Source: Burkholderia latens
Lineage (GTDB): Bacteria; Pseudomonadota; Gammaproteobacteria; Burkholderiales; Burkholderiaceae
Direction: 5' to 3'
Length of the DNA stretch: 64,000 nt
Assembly (NCBI RefSeq): GCF_902499045.1
Contig: NZ_CABVPL010000003.1
Location: 1 to 64,000 of the forward strand
The translations under genes were made by a program, and so were the position numbers. Position 1 is the first letter of the stretch. Every line of letters starts with the position of its first letter. The notes beneath the pieces are model-generated. The model saw only the letters and a program-made list of their open reading frames with translations, made no database searches and had not been told where the DNA came from. Shown here one piece after another: positions 20,132-30,020 of the stretch.

Positions 20132-20947
20132 ATGACATCGAACCAGGCGAACAACGCGAATCCGACCGGCGCAGGCGGCCCAGGGCAGCCGGGCGCGGCC
20201 GATTCCGTGCCGGCCCCGGCGGCCGCGACGTCGCCCACGTTCAGTCCTTTATACCAGCAGATCAAGTCGTTGATCACGCAGAGTCTCGAGTCCGGCGAAT
20301 GGAAGCCGGGCGAGATCATTCCGAGCGAAGTGGAGCTCGCGGCCCGTTACAAGGTCAGCCAGGGCACCGTCCGCAAGGCGATCGACGAGCTCGCCGCCGA
20401 AAACCTCGTGGTGCGGCGGCAGGGCAAGGGTACGTTTGTTGCAACGCACAACGAAGAGCGCGCGCAGTTCCGCTTCCTGCGATTGCTGGCCGACGATGGT
20501 GCCGAGCATCCGCACGTGAGCCGCCTGCTCGAATGCCGGCGCCTGCGCGCGCCGGCCGAGATTGCGCGGCAGCTCGACCTGAAGCCGGCCGATCCGGTCG
20601 TGCAGGTGCGCCGCCTGCTGGAGTTCGAGAACGAAGCGACCGTGCTCGACGAGATCTGGCTGCCGGGCGCGATGTTCCGCGGTCTCACGTTCGAGCGGCT
20701 GAGCGAGTACAAGGGGCCGCTCTACGCGATGTTCGAGACGGAATTCGGCACGCGGATGATCCGCGCGACGGAGAAGATCCGCGCGGTCGCGGCGGAGCCG
20801 GCGGTGGCCGACCTGCTGCACGTGCCGGCGGGTTTTCCGCTGCTGTCGGTCGAGCGCGTGTCGTATACATACGGCGACCGTCCGGTGGAAGTGCGGCGCG
20901 GCTGGTATGTCACGACCGGGTATTACTATCACAATGACTTGAGCTGA
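20132..20947 (+). CDS. GntR-family (HutC subfamily) transcriptional regulator with UTRA domain
   Basis: 271 residues. A ~30-residue Ala/Gly/Pro tail precedes the winged helix (SPLYQQIKSLITQSLESG, then IIPSEVELAARYKVSQGTVR). From ~110 onward lies a UTRA ligand-binding domain ending in RPVEVRRGWYVTTGYYY. UTRA domains sense small acids, sugars or amino acids. The ATG at 20132 is taken; one at 20123 (MRAMTSN) is equally possible since neither has a strong Shine-Dalgarno. Placement between mdh and sdhCDAB, and the palindrome in front of it, suggest control of TCA-cycle genes. That is inference. Confidence 0.92.
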   Translation: MTSNQANNANPTGAGGPGQPGAADSVPAPAAATSPTFSPLYQQIKSLITQSLESGEWKPGEIIPSEVELAARYKVSQGTVRKAIDELAAENLVVRRQGKGTFVATHNEERAQFRFLRLLADDGAEHPHVSRLLECRRLRAPAEIARQLDLKPADPVVQVRRLLEFENEATVLDEIWLPGAMFRGLTFERLSEYKGPLYAMFETEFGTRMIRATEKIRAVAAEPAVADLLHVPAGFPLLSVERVSYTYGDRPVEVRRGWYVTTGYYYHNDLS

Positions 20948-21117
20948 CGACGTCTCGGCACAAGCCGCGTGCATGCGGGTTTCCCACGCTCGCGTAGCAC
21001 GTTTCGGGCCGCCTTTATTCCCGTTCGCGTAATGATCCAGAGCAGACTTTCGCTGCAGCGCGATATAAAAAGGCGCTAAAATCGCGGATTAGTGTGACAA
21101 CATAGTAGGGGTCTAGC

Positions 21118-21534
21118 ATGACTGACGCAGTAAGAAAGCCGAGGCCGGAATACCGGAACATCGGAATCGGCGACATCACGTTGAAATATCGCATGCCCCT
21201 GGCGGCGATATTGTCGATTCTCCATCGTATCAGCGGCGCGCTGCTGTTCCTGTTCCTGCCGTTCCTGCTGTTCCTCTTCGATCAGAGCCTCACCTCCGAG
21301 CTCAGCTTCGAAGTCTTCAAGGCTTTCCTCTCCAACATCGTCGTCAAGCTGATCGTCCTCGCATTGTCCTGGGCCTTCTTCCACCATTTCTGCGCCGGCA
21401 TTCGCCACCTGCTGATGGACGTCAATCACGACGCCGTCTCGAAGGAAGGCGGCAAGCGGACGGCCGTCGTCGTCTTTGTCGTCTCGATCGCGCTGACGAT
21501 CGCCATGGCACTCAAACTGTTCGGAGCATTCTAA
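21118..21534 (+). CDS. sdhC: Succinate dehydrogenase cytochrome b556 subunit
   Basis: 138-residue membrane subunit anchoring complex II and contributing to the haem b and ubiquinone sites. Three hydrophobic helices are visible. The family motif ILSILHRISGALLF is at ~35-48 (Ser and Arg of the quinone site), and the haem-ligand histidine lies in WAFFHHFCAGIRHLLMD. GTAGGGG precedes the ATG. An AT-rich patch with TATAAA (21064) and TAAAAT (21077) upstream may hold the promoter, though no good -35 was found. First gene of sdhCDAB-sdhE. Confidence 0.97.
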   Translation: MTDAVRKPRPEYRNIGIGDITLKYRMPLAAILSILHRISGALLFLFLPFLLFLFDQSLTSELSFEVFKAFLSNIVVKLIVLALSWAFFHHFCAGIRHLLMDVNHDAVSKEGGKRTAVVVFVVSIALTIAMALKLFGAF

Positions 21535-21538
21535 GAAA

Positions 21539-21907
21539 ATGGCAGCCAACAACCGAATCGGCTCGAAGCGCCTCGTCGTCGGCGCGCACTACGGCCTGCG
21601 CGACTGGCTCGCGCAGCGCGTCACCGCCACGATCATGGCGGTCTACACGGTCATTCTGCTCGTCCTGTTCTTCGGCGCGCACGACTTCTCGTACGAAGGC
21701 TGGGCATCGATCTTCTCCGCGCAATGGATGAAGCTCGCGACCTTCGTGACGCTGCTCTCCCTCTTCTACCACGCATGGGTCGGCGTGCGCGACATCTGGA
21801 TGGACTACGTGAAGCCCGTCGGTGTGCGCGTGCTGCTGCAATCGCTGACCATCGTCTGGCTGCTCGCATGTGCGGGCTACGCCGCGCAGATTCTCTGGAG
21901 AGTGTAA
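21539..21907 (+). CDS. sdhD: Succinate dehydrogenase hydrophobic anchor subunit
   Basis: 122-residue, three-helix membrane subunit pairing with SdhC. The VGAHYGLRDWLAQRVTA start and YHAWVGVRDIWMDYVKP (haem/quinone helix with the conserved His, Asp and Tyr) mark the family. It begins 4 bases after sdhC with GGAG inside the end of that gene, so translation is coupled. Confidence 0.97.
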   Translation: MAANNRIGSKRLVVGAHYGLRDWLAQRVTATIMAVYTVILLVLFFGAHDFSYEGWASIFSAQWMKLATFVTLLSLFYHAWVGVRDIWMDYVKPVGVRVLLQSLTIVWLLACAGYAAQILWRV

Positions 21908-21910
21908 AGA

Positions 21911-23686
21911 ATGGCTGCAATCAAAACTTCCCTGCCGCGCCGCAAGTTCGACGTGGTGATCGTCGGCGCGGGCGGCTCGGGCTTGCGCGCAGCGCTGCAA
22001 CTGTCGCGCGCGGGCCTGTCGGTCGGCGTGCTGTCGAAGGTGTTCCCGACCCGTTCGCACACGGTGGCTGCCCAGGGCGGCATCGGCGCGTCGCTCGGCA
22101 ACATGAGCGAAGACAACTGGCACTACCACTTCTACGACACGATCAAGGGCTCCGACTGGCTCGGCGATCAGGACGCGATCGAGTTCATGTGCCGCGAAGC
22201 ACCGAACGTCGTGTACGAGCTCGAACACTTCGGGATGCCGTTCGACCGTAACGCGGACGGCACGATCTACCAGCGTCCGTTCGGCGGCCACACCGCGAAC
22301 TACGGCGAGAAGCCGGTCCAGCGCGCTTGCGCGGCGGCCGACCGCACCGGTCACGCGCTGCTGCACACGCTGTACCAGCAGAACGTCGAGGCGAAGACGC
22401 AGTTCTTCGTCGAATGGATGGCGCTCGACCTGATCCGCGACGCGGACGGCGACGTGCTCGGCGTGACGGCCCTCGAGATGGAGACGGGCGACGTCTACAT
22501 CATGGAAGGCAAGACGACGCTGTTCGCGACGGGCGGCGCGGGCCGGATCTTCGCGGCATCGACGAACGCGTTCATCAACACCGGCGACGGCCTCGGCATG
22601 GCAGCGCGCTCGGGCGTCGCGCTGCAGGACATGGAGTTCTGGCAGTTCCACCCGACCGGCGTGGCCGGCGCGGGCGTGCTGATCACCGAAGGCGTGCGCG
22701 GCGAAGGCGGTATCCTGCGCAACGCGAACGGCGAGCGCTTCATGGAACGCTACGCGCCGACGCTGAAGGATCTGGCGCCGCGTGACTTCGTGTCGCGTTC
22801 GATGGACCAGGAAATCAAGGAAGGCCGCGGCGTCGGCCCGAACAAGGACCACGTGCTGCTCGACCTGTCGCACATCGGCGCCGAGACGATCATGAAGCGT
22901 CTGCCGTCGATCCGCGAAATCGCGCTGAAGTTCGCGAACGTCGACGCGATCAAGGAGCCGATTCCGGTCGTCCCGACGATCCACTACCAGATGGGCGGCA
23001 TTCCGACCAACATCCACGGTCAGGTCGTCGGCACGTCGCGCGATCACAAGGAACCGATCAACGGCTTCTACGCAGTGGGCGAATGCTCGTGCGTGTCCGT
23101 GCACGGCGCGAACCGCCTCGGCACGAACTCGCTGCTGGACCTCGTCGTGTTCGGCCGCGCGGCCGGCAACCACATCGTCCAGCACGTGAAGAACCAGAAG
23201 GAACACAAGCCGCTGCCGGCCGATGCAGGCGAGTTCTCGCTGGCGCGCCTGAACAAGCTCGAGAAGTCGAGCTCGGGCGAGTACACGCAGGACGTCGCGA
23301 ACGACATCCGCGCGACGATGCAGAAGCACGCAGGCGTGTTCCGCACGTCGGCGCTGCTGAAGGAAGGCGTCGAGCAGATGGCCGACCTGAAGGCCCGCGT
23401 GGAAAACATCCACCTGAAGGACAAGTCGAAGGTGTTCAACACCGCGCGCGTCGAAGCGCTCGAGCTGGAGAACCTGATCGAAGTCGCGCGCGCGACGATG
23501 GTGTCGGCGGAAGCGCGCAAGGAAAGCCGCGGCGCGCACGCGCACAGCGACTACGAACACCGCGACGACGAAAACTGGCTGCGCCACACGCTGTGGTACA
23601 GCGAAGGCGATCGCCTCGACTACAAGCCGGTTCAAATGAAGCCGCTGACGGTCGAATCCGTGCCGCCGAAGCCGCGCACGTTCTAA
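21911..23686 (+). CDS. sdhA: Succinate dehydrogenase flavoprotein subunit
   Basis: 591-residue catalytic subunit oxidising succinate to fumarate. The FAD dinucleotide motif [15 protein letters not shown] is at 15-29, and the covalent flavin attachment histidine is H50 in [10 protein letters not shown]. The active-site [20 protein letters not shown] region (~239-258) and the C-terminal helical domain with [17 protein letters not shown] are intact. It starts 3 bases after sdhD. Flavinylation should need SdhE, encoded downstream. Confidence 0.98.
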   Translation: MAAIKTSLPRRKFDVVIVGAGGSGLRAALQLSRAGLSVGVLSKVFPTRSHTVAAQGGIGASLGNMSEDNWHYHFYDTIKGSDWLGDQDAIEFMCREAPNVVYELEHFGMPFDRNADGTIYQRPFGGHTANYGEKPVQRACAAADRTGHALLHTLYQQNVEAKTQFFVEWMALDLIRDADGDVLGVTALEMETGDVYIMEGKTTLFATGGAGRIFAASTNAFINTGDGLGMAARSGVALQDMEFWQFHPTGVAGAGVLITEGVRGEGGILRNANGERFMERYAPTLKDLAPRDFVSRSMDQEIKEGRGVGPNKDHVLLDLSHIGAETIMKRLPSIREIALKFANVDAIKEPIPVVPTIHYQMGGIPTNIHGQVVGTSRDHKEPINGFYAVGECSCVSVHGANRLGTNSLLDLVVFGRAAGNHIVQHVKNQKEHKPLPADAGEFSLARLNKLEKSSSGEYTQDVANDIRATMQKHAGVFRTSALLKEGVEQMADLKARVENIHLKDKSKVFNTARVEALELENLIEVARATMVSAEARKESRGAHAHSDYEHRDDENWLRHTLWYSEGDRLDYKPVQMKPLTVESVPPKPRTF

Positions 23687-23707
23687 GCCGAGTCAAAGGA
23701 ATCCGAA

Positions 23708-24409
23708 ATGGCAAAACGCATTTTTGAAGTCTACCGCTACGATCCGGACAAGGACGCGGCACCGCGCATGCAGACGTACGAGCTCGAGATCAAGCATGAG
23801 CGCATGCTGCTCGACGCACTGGTGAAGCTGAAGGCCGTGGACGAGACGCTGTCGTTCCGCCGTTCGTGCCGCGAAGGCGTGTGCGGTTCGGACGCGATGA
23901 ACATCAACGGCAAGAACGGTCTCGCGTGCCTGACGAACCTGAACGACCTGCCGCAGAAGATCGTGCTGCGCCCGCTGCCGGGCCTGCCCGTCGTGCGCGA
24001 CCTGATCGTCGACATGACGCACTTCTTCAACCAGTATCACTCGATCAAGCCGTACCTGATCAACGACGCGCCGCCGCCGGAGAAGGAACGCCTGCAGTCG
24101 CCGGAAGAGCGCGACGAGCTCGACGGCGTGTACGAGTGCATTCTGTGCGCGAGCTGCTCGACGTCGTGCCCGAGCTTCTGGTGGAACCCGGACAAGTTCG
24201 TCGGCCCGGCCGGCCTGCTGCAGGCTTACCGCTTCATCGCGGACAGCCGCGACACCGCCACCGGCGAGCGTCTCGACAACCTGGAAGACCCGTACCGTCT
24301 GTTCCGTTGCCATACGATCATGAACTGCGTCGACGTTTGCCCGAAGGGCCTGAACCCGACGAAGGCGATCGGCAAGATCAAGGAACTGATGGTCCGCCGC
24401 GCGGTTTAA
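23708..24409 (+). CDS. sdhB: Succinate dehydrogenase iron-sulfur subunit
   Basis: 233-residue electron-transfer subunit. The 2Fe-2S ligands are C54, C59 and C74 with D62 in [10 protein letters not shown]. The 4Fe-4S and 3Fe-4S ligands lie in [16 protein letters not shown] and [17 protein letters not shown]. Full length for the family. Preceded by AAAGGA, 21 bases after sdhA. Confidence 0.98.
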   Translation: MAKRIFEVYRYDPDKDAAPRMQTYELEIKHERMLLDALVKLKAVDETLSFRRSCREGVCGSDAMNINGKNGLACLTNLNDLPQKIVLRPLPGLPVVRDLIVDMTHFFNQYHSIKPYLINDAPPPEKERLQSPEERDELDGVYECILCASCSTSCPSFWWNPDKFVGPAGLLQAYRFIADSRDTATGERLDNLEDPYRLFRCHTIMNCVDVCPKGLNPTKAIGKIKELMVRRAV

Positions 24410-24416
24410 AGTCGAG

Positions 24417-24689
24417 ATGAGCGAAGAATCGCATCAATCCGACCCTCACCGCCGCGCGCGCCTGCGCTGGCGCGCGCGGCGGGGTCTGCTGGAGAACGAC
24501 ATCGTGTTCGAGCGTTTCTTCAGCCGATACGAGCATGACCTCACCGATGCAGACGTAGGCGCGTTGTCGCGCCTGCTCGATCTGAGCGACAACGACCTGA
24601 TGGACTTGCTCCTCGCGCGCAAGGAACCAGAGGGCGACCTAGACAGCCCGGACGTTCACCGGCTGTTGGAGATGCTGCGCAACGTGTAA
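24417..24689 (+). CDS. sdhE: FAD assembly factor SdhE
   Basis: 90-residue soluble five-helix protein (former DUF339/YgfY) that promotes covalent attachment of FAD to SdhA. The signature R-G-x-x-E is at 22-26 (RRGLLEND), followed by the family's LSRLLDLSDNDLMDLLL helix. It starts 7 bases after sdhB, so it belongs to the same operon as its target. Confidence 0.95.
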   Translation: MSEESHQSDPHRRARLRWRARRGLLENDIVFERFFSRYEHDLTDADVGALSRLLDLSDNDLMDLLLARKEPEGDLDSPDVHRLLEMLRNV

Positions 24690-24742
24690 CGCGTTGTGCC
24701 CGTTATCGAATCCCGTTTCTTTATTTCGATTGAGGATGTGCC

Positions 24743-26044
24743 ATGACTCCGTCTGATGTTAAAGCCACGCTATCGTTCAGCGACAACTCGCCGAGCGTCG
24801 AACTGCCGATCTACAAGGGCACGATGGGCCCGGACGTGATCGACATCCGCAAGCTGTACGGCCAGACCGGCAAGTTCACGTACGACCCGGGCTTCATGTC
24901 GACGGCTTCGTGCAACTCGGCGATCACGTACATCGACGGCGACAAGGGCGAACTGCTGTATCGCGGCTACCCGATCGACAACCTCGCGCAGAACGCCGAC
25001 TTCCTCGAGTCCTGCTACCTGCTGCTGAAGGGCGAGCTGCCGAACGCCGCACAGAAGAAGGAATTCGTCGACACCGTCACGAAGCACACGATGGTGCACG
25101 AGCAGATGCACTTCTTCTTCCGCGGGTTCCGCCGCGACGCGCACCCGATGGCGATCCTGGTCGCCGCGGTCGGCGCGCTGTCCGCGTTCTACCACGACTC
25201 GCTCGACATCAACGACCCGCGTCACCGCGAAGTGTCGGCGATCCGCATGATCGCGAAGCTGCCGACGCTCGTCGCGATGGCGTACAAGTACAGCATCGGC
25301 CAGCCGTTCGTGTATCCGAAGAACTCGCTGTCGTACAGCGCGAACTTCATGCACATGATGTTCTCGAACCCGTGCGAAGAGTACAAGGTCAACGACGTGC
25401 TCGTCCGCGCGCTCGACCGGATCCTGATCCTGCACGCCGATCACGAGCAGAACGCATCGACGTCGACGGTCCGTCTGGCCGGCTCGTCGGGCGCGAACCC
25501 GTTCGCATGTATCGCAGCCGGTATCGCGTGTCTGTGGGGCCCGGCGCACGGTGGTGCGAACGAAGCCGCGCTGAACATGCTCGAGCAGATCGGTTCGCCG
25601 GACAACATCCCCGAATTCATCAAGCAGGTGAAGGACAAGAATTCGGGCGTGAAGCTGATGGGCTTCGGCCACCGCGTGTACAAGAACTACGACCCGCGTG
25701 CGAAGCTGATGCGCGAAACGTGCTACGAAGTGCTGAACGAGCTGGGCCTGCACGACGACCCGCTGTTCAAGCTCGCGATGCAGCTCGAGAAGATCGCGCT
25801 GGAAGACGAATACTTCGTGTCGCGCAAGCTGTACCCGAACGTCGACTTCTACTCGGGCATCGTCCAGCGCGCGCTGGGCATCCCGACGTCGATGTTCACG
25901 TGTATCTTCGCGATGGCACGTACGGTCGGCTGGATCGCGCAGTGGAACGAAATGATCGCGGATCCGGAACAGAAGATCGGCCGTCCGCGTCAGCTGTTCA
26001 TCGGCGACACGCCGCGCGAAGCGAAGCCGCTCAACGCACGTTAA
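24743..26044 (+). CDS. gltA: Citrate synthase (type II)
   Basis: 433-residue hexameric-type enzyme condensing acetyl-CoA and oxaloacetate. Catalytic histidines are visible in [12 protein letters not shown] and [13 protein letters not shown], and the active-site aspartate lies in the segment NVDFYSGI near the C-terminus. The N-terminal beta domain typical of Gram-negative type II enzymes is present. TTGAGGA precedes the ATG. It lies 53 bases after sdhE and ends at a strong terminator, so it probably forms the end of the sdh transcript. Confidence 0.98.
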   Translation: MTPSDVKATLSFSDNSPSVELPIYKGTMGPDVIDIRKLYGQTGKFTYDPGFMSTASCNSAITYIDGDKGELLYRGYPIDNLAQNADFLESCYLLLKGELPNAAQKKEFVDTVTKHTMVHEQMHFFFRGFRRDAHPMAILVAAVGALSAFYHDSLDINDPRHREVSAIRMIAKLPTLVAMAYKYSIGQPFVYPKNSLSYSANFMHMMFSNPCEEYKVNDVLVRALDRILILHADHEQNASTSTVRLAGSSGANPFACIAAGIACLWGPAHGGANEAALNMLEQIGSPDNIPEFIKQVKDKNSGVKLMGFGHRVYKNYDPRAKLMRETCYEVLNELGLHDDPLFKLAMQLEKIALEDEYFVSRKLYPNVDFYSGIVQRALGIPTSMFTCIFAMARTVGWIAQWNEMIADPEQKIGRPRQLFIGDTPREAKPLNAR

Positions 26045-26102
26045 GTCGTGCGCGGCGCGAACGGCCGCCACGCCGTTCGCGTCCGGCCATCGCAGCGCCT
26101 CG

Positions 26103-26136
26103 ACACCCCGGTGGGTTCATCCCGCCGGGGTGTTTT
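26103..26136 (+). terminator. Intrinsic terminator after gltA
   Basis: Stem ACACCCCGG / CCGGGGTGT with an inner GGG/CCC extension of the loop, followed by TTTT. It closes the sdh-gltA block and abuts the stop of the convergent AraC gene. Confidence 0.88.
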
Positions 26137-27125
26137 CATTTGCGCGGCCGGCGTTGGTCGCGTTTCGGGTCCGGCGCGGTGCGGCGCTCCAGCGACGGCG
26201 GCCGGATGTCGAGCGGCGGCGCATCGGCATCGGGCGCGCGGCCGTGCCGCGCGAAGAACTGCCGATAGGCGCTCGGCGTCATCCCGCGCGCGGCGAGAAA
26301 CTGGCGGTTGAAGTTCGCGGCGTTCGGAATGCCGCAGCGCGCGGCCACCGTCGCGATCGGCCAGTCGGTGCCGACCAGATGGCGGCACGCATGCGCGAGC
26401 CGCAGCCGCTGCACGTAGCGGCCGACGCTTTCGCCGAGGTGCCGCACGAACAGCCGCTGCAACGTGCGCTCCGACATGTGCGCGACGGCAGCGAGCGCGT
26501 CGACGCGCAGCGGTTCTTGGAAGTGGCGGTCGATCGCGTCGAGCACGCGGTCGAGGCGTTCGGCTTCGGAGGCGGACGAGCCGGCAGGTGACGCTGCCGC
26601 GTCGGGCCGGTCGTACGCTTGCGCCGTGGCGAGCGGCTCGCCGCCGGCTTCCGCGAGATCGGACAGCGTGTCGAGCGCGGCCGCGAGGCGCATGCGCGGC
26701 GACGCATCGAGCAACTGCGGCAGCCGCGCGCGCATCGCACGCGCCGTGTCTGCGTCGAAGCTCAAGCCAGCCGCCGCGCGCCGCAGCAGCGAACGCAGCG
26801 GCGCGTATTCGGGGCAGCAATCGGCCACGCGCCGCGCCCAGTCGCCGTCGAACCAGATGACGAGCGCCACTTCCGGCGCGTTGCGATCGATGCGCGCGTT
26901 CGACGACCACGTATGCGGCAGGTTCGGCGGCACCAGCACCAGATCGTCTTCCGCGTAGCTGGAAACGTGATCGCCGATGAATCGCCGGCCGCGGCTGTTC
27001 AGCGTCAGCGTCAGTTCGTATTCGGGATGGCGATGCCATTCGAACGGAATGCGCGCGAGCTGGCGGTGGTACACGCGGATCGAACAGCCGGGCGCAAACG
27101 TCACGTGTTCGTAGTGCGGCTTCAT
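26136..27125 (-). CDS. AraC-family transcriptional regulator
   Basis: 329 residues. An N-terminal cupin sensor domain begins at YEHVTFAPGCSIRVYHRQ and contains WHRHPEYELTL (~35-45). The C-terminal double helix-turn-helix spans ~220-310: VDALAAVAHMSERTLQRLF, then the conserved second-HTH segment AARCGIPNAANFNRQFLAARG with the family's P-S-A-Y-R ending. The ATG at 27125 is preceded by GGAGG at ideal spacing, so the longer open frame was rejected. It is divergent from the VOC gene 71 bases away, its likely target. Inducer unknown. Confidence 0.92.
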   Translation of the reverse strand: MKPHYEHVTFAPGCSIRVYHRQLARIPFEWHRHPEYELTLTLNSRGRRFIGDHVSSYAEDDLVLVPPNLPHTWSSNARIDRNAPEVALVIWFDGDWARRVADCCPEYAPLRSLLRRAAAGLSFDADTARAMRARLPQLLDASPRMRLAAALDTLSDLAEAGGEPLATAQAYDRPDAAASPAGSSASEAERLDRVLDAIDRHFQEPLRVDALAAVAHMSERTLQRLFVRHLGESVGRYVQRLRLAHACRHLVGTDWPIATVAARCGIPNAANFNRQFLAARGMTPSAYRQFFARHGRAPDADAPPLDIRPPSLERRTAPDPKRDQRRPRK

Positions 27126-27196
27126 CGCGGCCTCCGGGCGGCGGCGGCAACGCGCCGTGGCATGATCGTGATCGATCGTCACGACGGAGCGATGCC

Positions 27197-27586
27197 ATGT
27201 TTTCACATGTTTGCGTGGGCGTCAGCGATACGGCGCGCGCATACGACTTCTACGCGCCGCTGTTCGCCGAACTCGGGCTGCGTCTGAAGTTCAACGAACC
27301 GGACGGCTGGTCGGGCTGGATGCCGGCCGACGCCGACCGGCCGCTGTTCTTCTTCGGCCGGCCGCTCGACGGCCGCGCGCCCGAACCGGGCAACGGCCAC
27401 ACGATCGCGTTCGACGCGCAGACCCGGGCGCAGGTCGACCGCTGCCATGCGCTTGCGCTGCGGCACGGCGCCACCTGCGAAGGGCCGCCGGGCCTGCGGC
27501 CGCACTATCACGCCGATTACTACGGCGCGTATTTTCGCGACCCGGACGGCAACAAGCTGTGTGTGGTCTGCCATCGTCCCGAGTAG
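27197..27586 (+). CDS. VOC (glyoxalase/bleomycin-resistance) family protein
   Basis: 129 residues with paired beta-alpha-beta-beta-beta modules. It starts MFSHVCVGVSDTARAYDFYA, a typical VOC first module with a metal-ligand His at residue 4, and ends with YYGAYFRDPDGNKLCVVCH, where a Glu is usual as the last ligand but is not obvious here. Closest in style to single-domain lyase/dioxygenase-like VOC proteins. Reaction unknown. GGAG precedes the ATG; divergent from the AraC regulator. Confidence 0.9.
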   Translation: MFSHVCVGVSDTARAYDFYAPLFAELGLRLKFNEPDGWSGWMPADADRPLFFFGRPLDGRAPEPGNGHTIAFDAQTRAQVDRCHALALRHGATCEGPPGLRPHYHADYYGAYFRDPDGNKLCVVCHRPE

Positions 27587-27599
27587 CACACGGTTGTCA

Positions 27600-27633
27600 G
27601 GATTGTATCGATTGTTGGCTGGATCGTATCGAT
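27600..27633. repeat. Two 14-bp direct repeats, 20 bases apart, upstream of the DUF1479 gene
   Basis: GGATTGTATCGATT (27600) and GGATCGTATCGATG (27620) share 12 of 14 bases at a 20-bp period, about two helical turns, so both would face the same side of the DNA. They lie 64-97 bases before the gene and are a candidate activator or repressor site. Confidence 0.5.
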
Positions 27634-27696
27634 GGCGCTCGTGCGCCGGCCGTACGCTGAGCACTCGTCACACCACGATTCAGCGAGGAGACCACG

Positions 27697-28950
27697 ATGC
27701 AACTGACGATTGACGATCTGCCGGCCGCGATCCGCACGGCGAAACGGGCGCTGCGCGCCGACCTGCCCGGATATGCGGCCTCGTTCCGTGAACTGGAAGG
27801 CGACATCGCACGGCAGGTGGACGCGATCCGCCGCGCGCACGCGCTCGGTCACGACGTGATTCCGGTGCTGCGGTTCGCTGACATCGCTAACGGCCACGTC
27901 GATCCGCACACGATCGGCGCGATTCGCACGCACGGCGCGGCGGTGATCCGCGGCGTGTTCGACGCGCAGCAGGCGCGCGACTGGAACGACGAGATCGGCG
28001 CGTACCTCGACGCGAACCGCTTCGCCGAGCGGCTGCATGCGCGGGCCGAGGACCGCTACTTCGGCAATCTCGCGTCGGGCAAGCCGCAGATCTACGGCGT
28101 CTACTGGTCGAAGCCGCAAGTGGCCGCGCGCCAGTCGCGGGCGCTCACGCAGGCGCGCGTGTTCCTGAACCGTCTGTGGCGTCATGCCGACGGCGCACGC
28201 ACGCATTTCGATCCGGATCAGGTGCCGGCCTACGCGGACCGGATCCGCCGCCGGCCGCCGGGCTCGACGTCGCTCGGGCTGTCGCCGCATGTCGACGGCG
28301 GCTCGGTCGAGCGCTGGCTCGGCGCGAACTTCCGGCAGGTTTATCGCCATGTGCTGGCGGGCCGCTGGCGCGATTACGACCCGTTCGACGCCGCGTTTCG
28401 TCCCGACGTCGAGGAGATTCCGTCGCCGGCCGTGTGCTCGATGTTCCGCACGTTCCAGGGCTGGACCGCGCTGACGCCGCAAGGGCCGGGCGACGGCACG
28501 TTGCAGCTGATTCCGGTCGCGAACGCGATGGCGTACGTCGTGTTGCGCGCGCTGCAGGATGACGTCGCGGACGACGACCTGTGCGGCGCGTTGCCGGGCC
28601 GCGCGTTGTCGATCCTGCCCGAATGGCATGCGCTGCTGCTCGACGCGCTCGTGCCGATCCCGCACATGGAACCGGGCGATGCGGTGTTCTGGCACGGCGA
28701 CGTCGTGCACGCGGTCGAGGACGCGCATCGCGGCAGCGGCGACAGCAACGTGATGTATATCGCGGCCGCGCCCGGTTGCGCGAAGAACGACGCGTACCTG
28801 CAGCGCCAGCGGCTCGCGTTCGTGCGCGGCGACAGCCCGCCCGATTTTCCGGCCGACCATTTCGAGGTCGATTTCGACGGACGCGCGGGCGAGGGCGACC
28901 TCACGGCGCTCGGCCGCGCGCAAATGGGTTTCGCGCCGGCCGTCGTATAA
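27697..28950 (+). CDS. DUF1479 protein (YbiU-like, putative Fe(II)/2-oxoglutarate oxygenase fold)
   Basis: 417 residues. Family DUF1479 includes E. coli YbiU and fungal homologues. Visible marks are AAVIRGVFDAQQARDW (~84-99), the candidate metal motif H198-V-D200 in SPHVDGGSVERW, and a distal histidine pair H333/H338 in FWHGDVVHAVED with the following Arg and Ser in RGSGDSNVMYIAAAP. The H-x-D...H layout suggests a double-stranded beta-helix oxygenase, but no substrate is known. GAGGAG precedes the ATG. It is followed on the same strand by dimethylargininase (210-base gap) and an Lrp regulator. Confidence 0.88.
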   Translation: MQLTIDDLPAAIRTAKRALRADLPGYAASFRELEGDIARQVDAIRRAHALGHDVIPVLRFADIANGHVDPHTIGAIRTHGAAVIRGVFDAQQARDWNDEIGAYLDANRFAERLHARAEDRYFGNLASGKPQIYGVYWSKPQVAARQSRALTQARVFLNRLWRHADGARTHFDPDQVPAYADRIRRRPPGSTSLGLSPHVDGGSVERWLGANFRQVYRHVLAGRWRDYDPFDAAFRPDVEEIPSPAVCSMFRTFQGWTALTPQGPGDGTLQLIPVANAMAYVVLRALQDDVADDDLCGALPGRALSILPEWHALLLDALVPIPHMEPGDAVFWHGDVVHAVEDAHRGSGDSNVMYIAAAPGCAKNDAYLQRQRLAFVRGDSPPDFPADHFEVDFDGRAGEGDLTALGRAQMGFAPAVV

Positions 28951-29072
28951 CCGAAGGCGTTGGCCTTCCCGGAACGGCCGTTCGCGTCACGCGAGCCGGC
29001 CGTCTGCCGAATCGGCTGCGCGCCGCCCGCAATCCGACGCAATCGGCTGCGCACGCGTGCGAAATCGACGCG

Positions 29073-29098
29073 AATTGCGCAATTTGGCTGCCGATAAT
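29073..29098 (+). promoter_or_regulatory. 12-bp palindrome and -10 element upstream of the dimethylargininase gene
   Basis: AATTGCGCAATT (29073-29084) is a perfect palindrome. A GATAAT hexamer (29093-29098) follows, so a protein on the palindrome would overlap the -35 region. The AT-rich dyad suits an Lrp/AsnC dimer such as the one encoded at 30021-30485. Confidence 0.45.
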
Positions 29099-29160
29099 GG
29101 TGCGGACACGCAACAGCTGCCCGGTGTGCCGCACGGGGCGGCGAGACCCAGGAGGAGCCG

Positions 29161-29919
29161 ATGCAATTCACGCAAGCGATCGTTCGCCGTCCCGCGCCGT
29201 CCTGTGGCGCGGGCCTCACCACGGCCGCGCTCGGCGTGCCCGACTACGACAAGACGCTCGCGCAGTTCCATGCATACTGCGACGCGCTGCGCGGGCTCGG
29301 CGTCGAGCTGACCGAACTGCCGCCGCTGGACGCGTTCCCCGATTCGCACTTCGTCGAGGACGTCGCGGTCGTCACACCCGAGTTCGCGGTGATCACGCGC
29401 CCCGGCGCGCCCGTGCGACGCGGCGAGACCGTGCACATCGAGGCGGCGCTCCGCGTGCATCGCGAGTTGCTGCCGATACAGCAAGGCCGCCTCGACGGCG
29501 GCGACGTGATGCCGGTCGGCAAGCGCTTCTACATCGGGCTGACGAGTCGCACCGACGCCGAAGGCATCGCCGCGTTCGAGTCGCTGGTGTCGCGCTACGG
29601 CTATTCGGTCGTCGCGGTGCCGGTCGGCGCCGGCCTGCACCTGAAGTCGGTCGTCAACGCGCTCGGCGACGACACACTGCTCGTGACCGAAGCGCTGGCT
29701 GCGCATCCGGCGTTCGCCGGCTATCGCCGGATCGCGATCGCGGCCGCCGACGAATACGCGGCCAACACGCTGCGCGTGAACGGCACGCTGATCACGCCGG
29801 CCGGCTATCCGCGCGTGCACGATGCGATCGGCTCGCTCGGGCTGCCGCTGCACGTGATCGACGCGAGCGAATTCCGCAAGATGGACGGCGGCCTGACGTG
29901 CCTGTCGCTGCGGTTCTAG
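29161..29919 (+). CDS. Dimethylarginine dimethylaminohydrolase (DDAH-type guanidino hydrolase)
   Basis: 252-residue cytosolic enzyme hydrolysing N-omega-methylated arginine to citrulline and methylamine. Catalytic residues of the DDAH/arginine-deiminase fold are visible: E66/D67 in DSHFVEDVAV, D/E in LDGGDVMPVG (~117-124), H160 in GAGLHLKS and the nucleophile C247 in GGLTCLSLRF at the extreme C-terminus. Length matches bacterial DDAH. Excellent Shine-Dalgarno AGGAGGAG. Arginine deiminase proper is longer (~400 residues). Next to an Lrp/AsnC regulator that probably controls it. Confidence 0.92.
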   Translation: MQFTQAIVRRPAPSCGAGLTTAALGVPDYDKTLAQFHAYCDALRGLGVELTELPPLDAFPDSHFVEDVAVVTPEFAVITRPGAPVRRGETVHIEAALRVHRELLPIQQGRLDGGDVMPVGKRFYIGLTSRTDAEGIAAFESLVSRYGYSVVAVPVGAGLHLKSVVNALGDDTLLVTEALAAHPAFAGYRRIAIAAADEYAANTLRVNGTLITPAGYPRVHDAIGSLGLPLHVIDASEFRKMDGGLTCLSLRF

Positions 29920-30020
29920 CCGATTGGCGCGCGGCCGCTTCGGCCGGATAATGTGGCCGCCGCGCGGAACCGGAGGAGCCGCTCCGCGCGCCAGCGACGA
30001 CCGGAGCGGAGCGAACGCGG

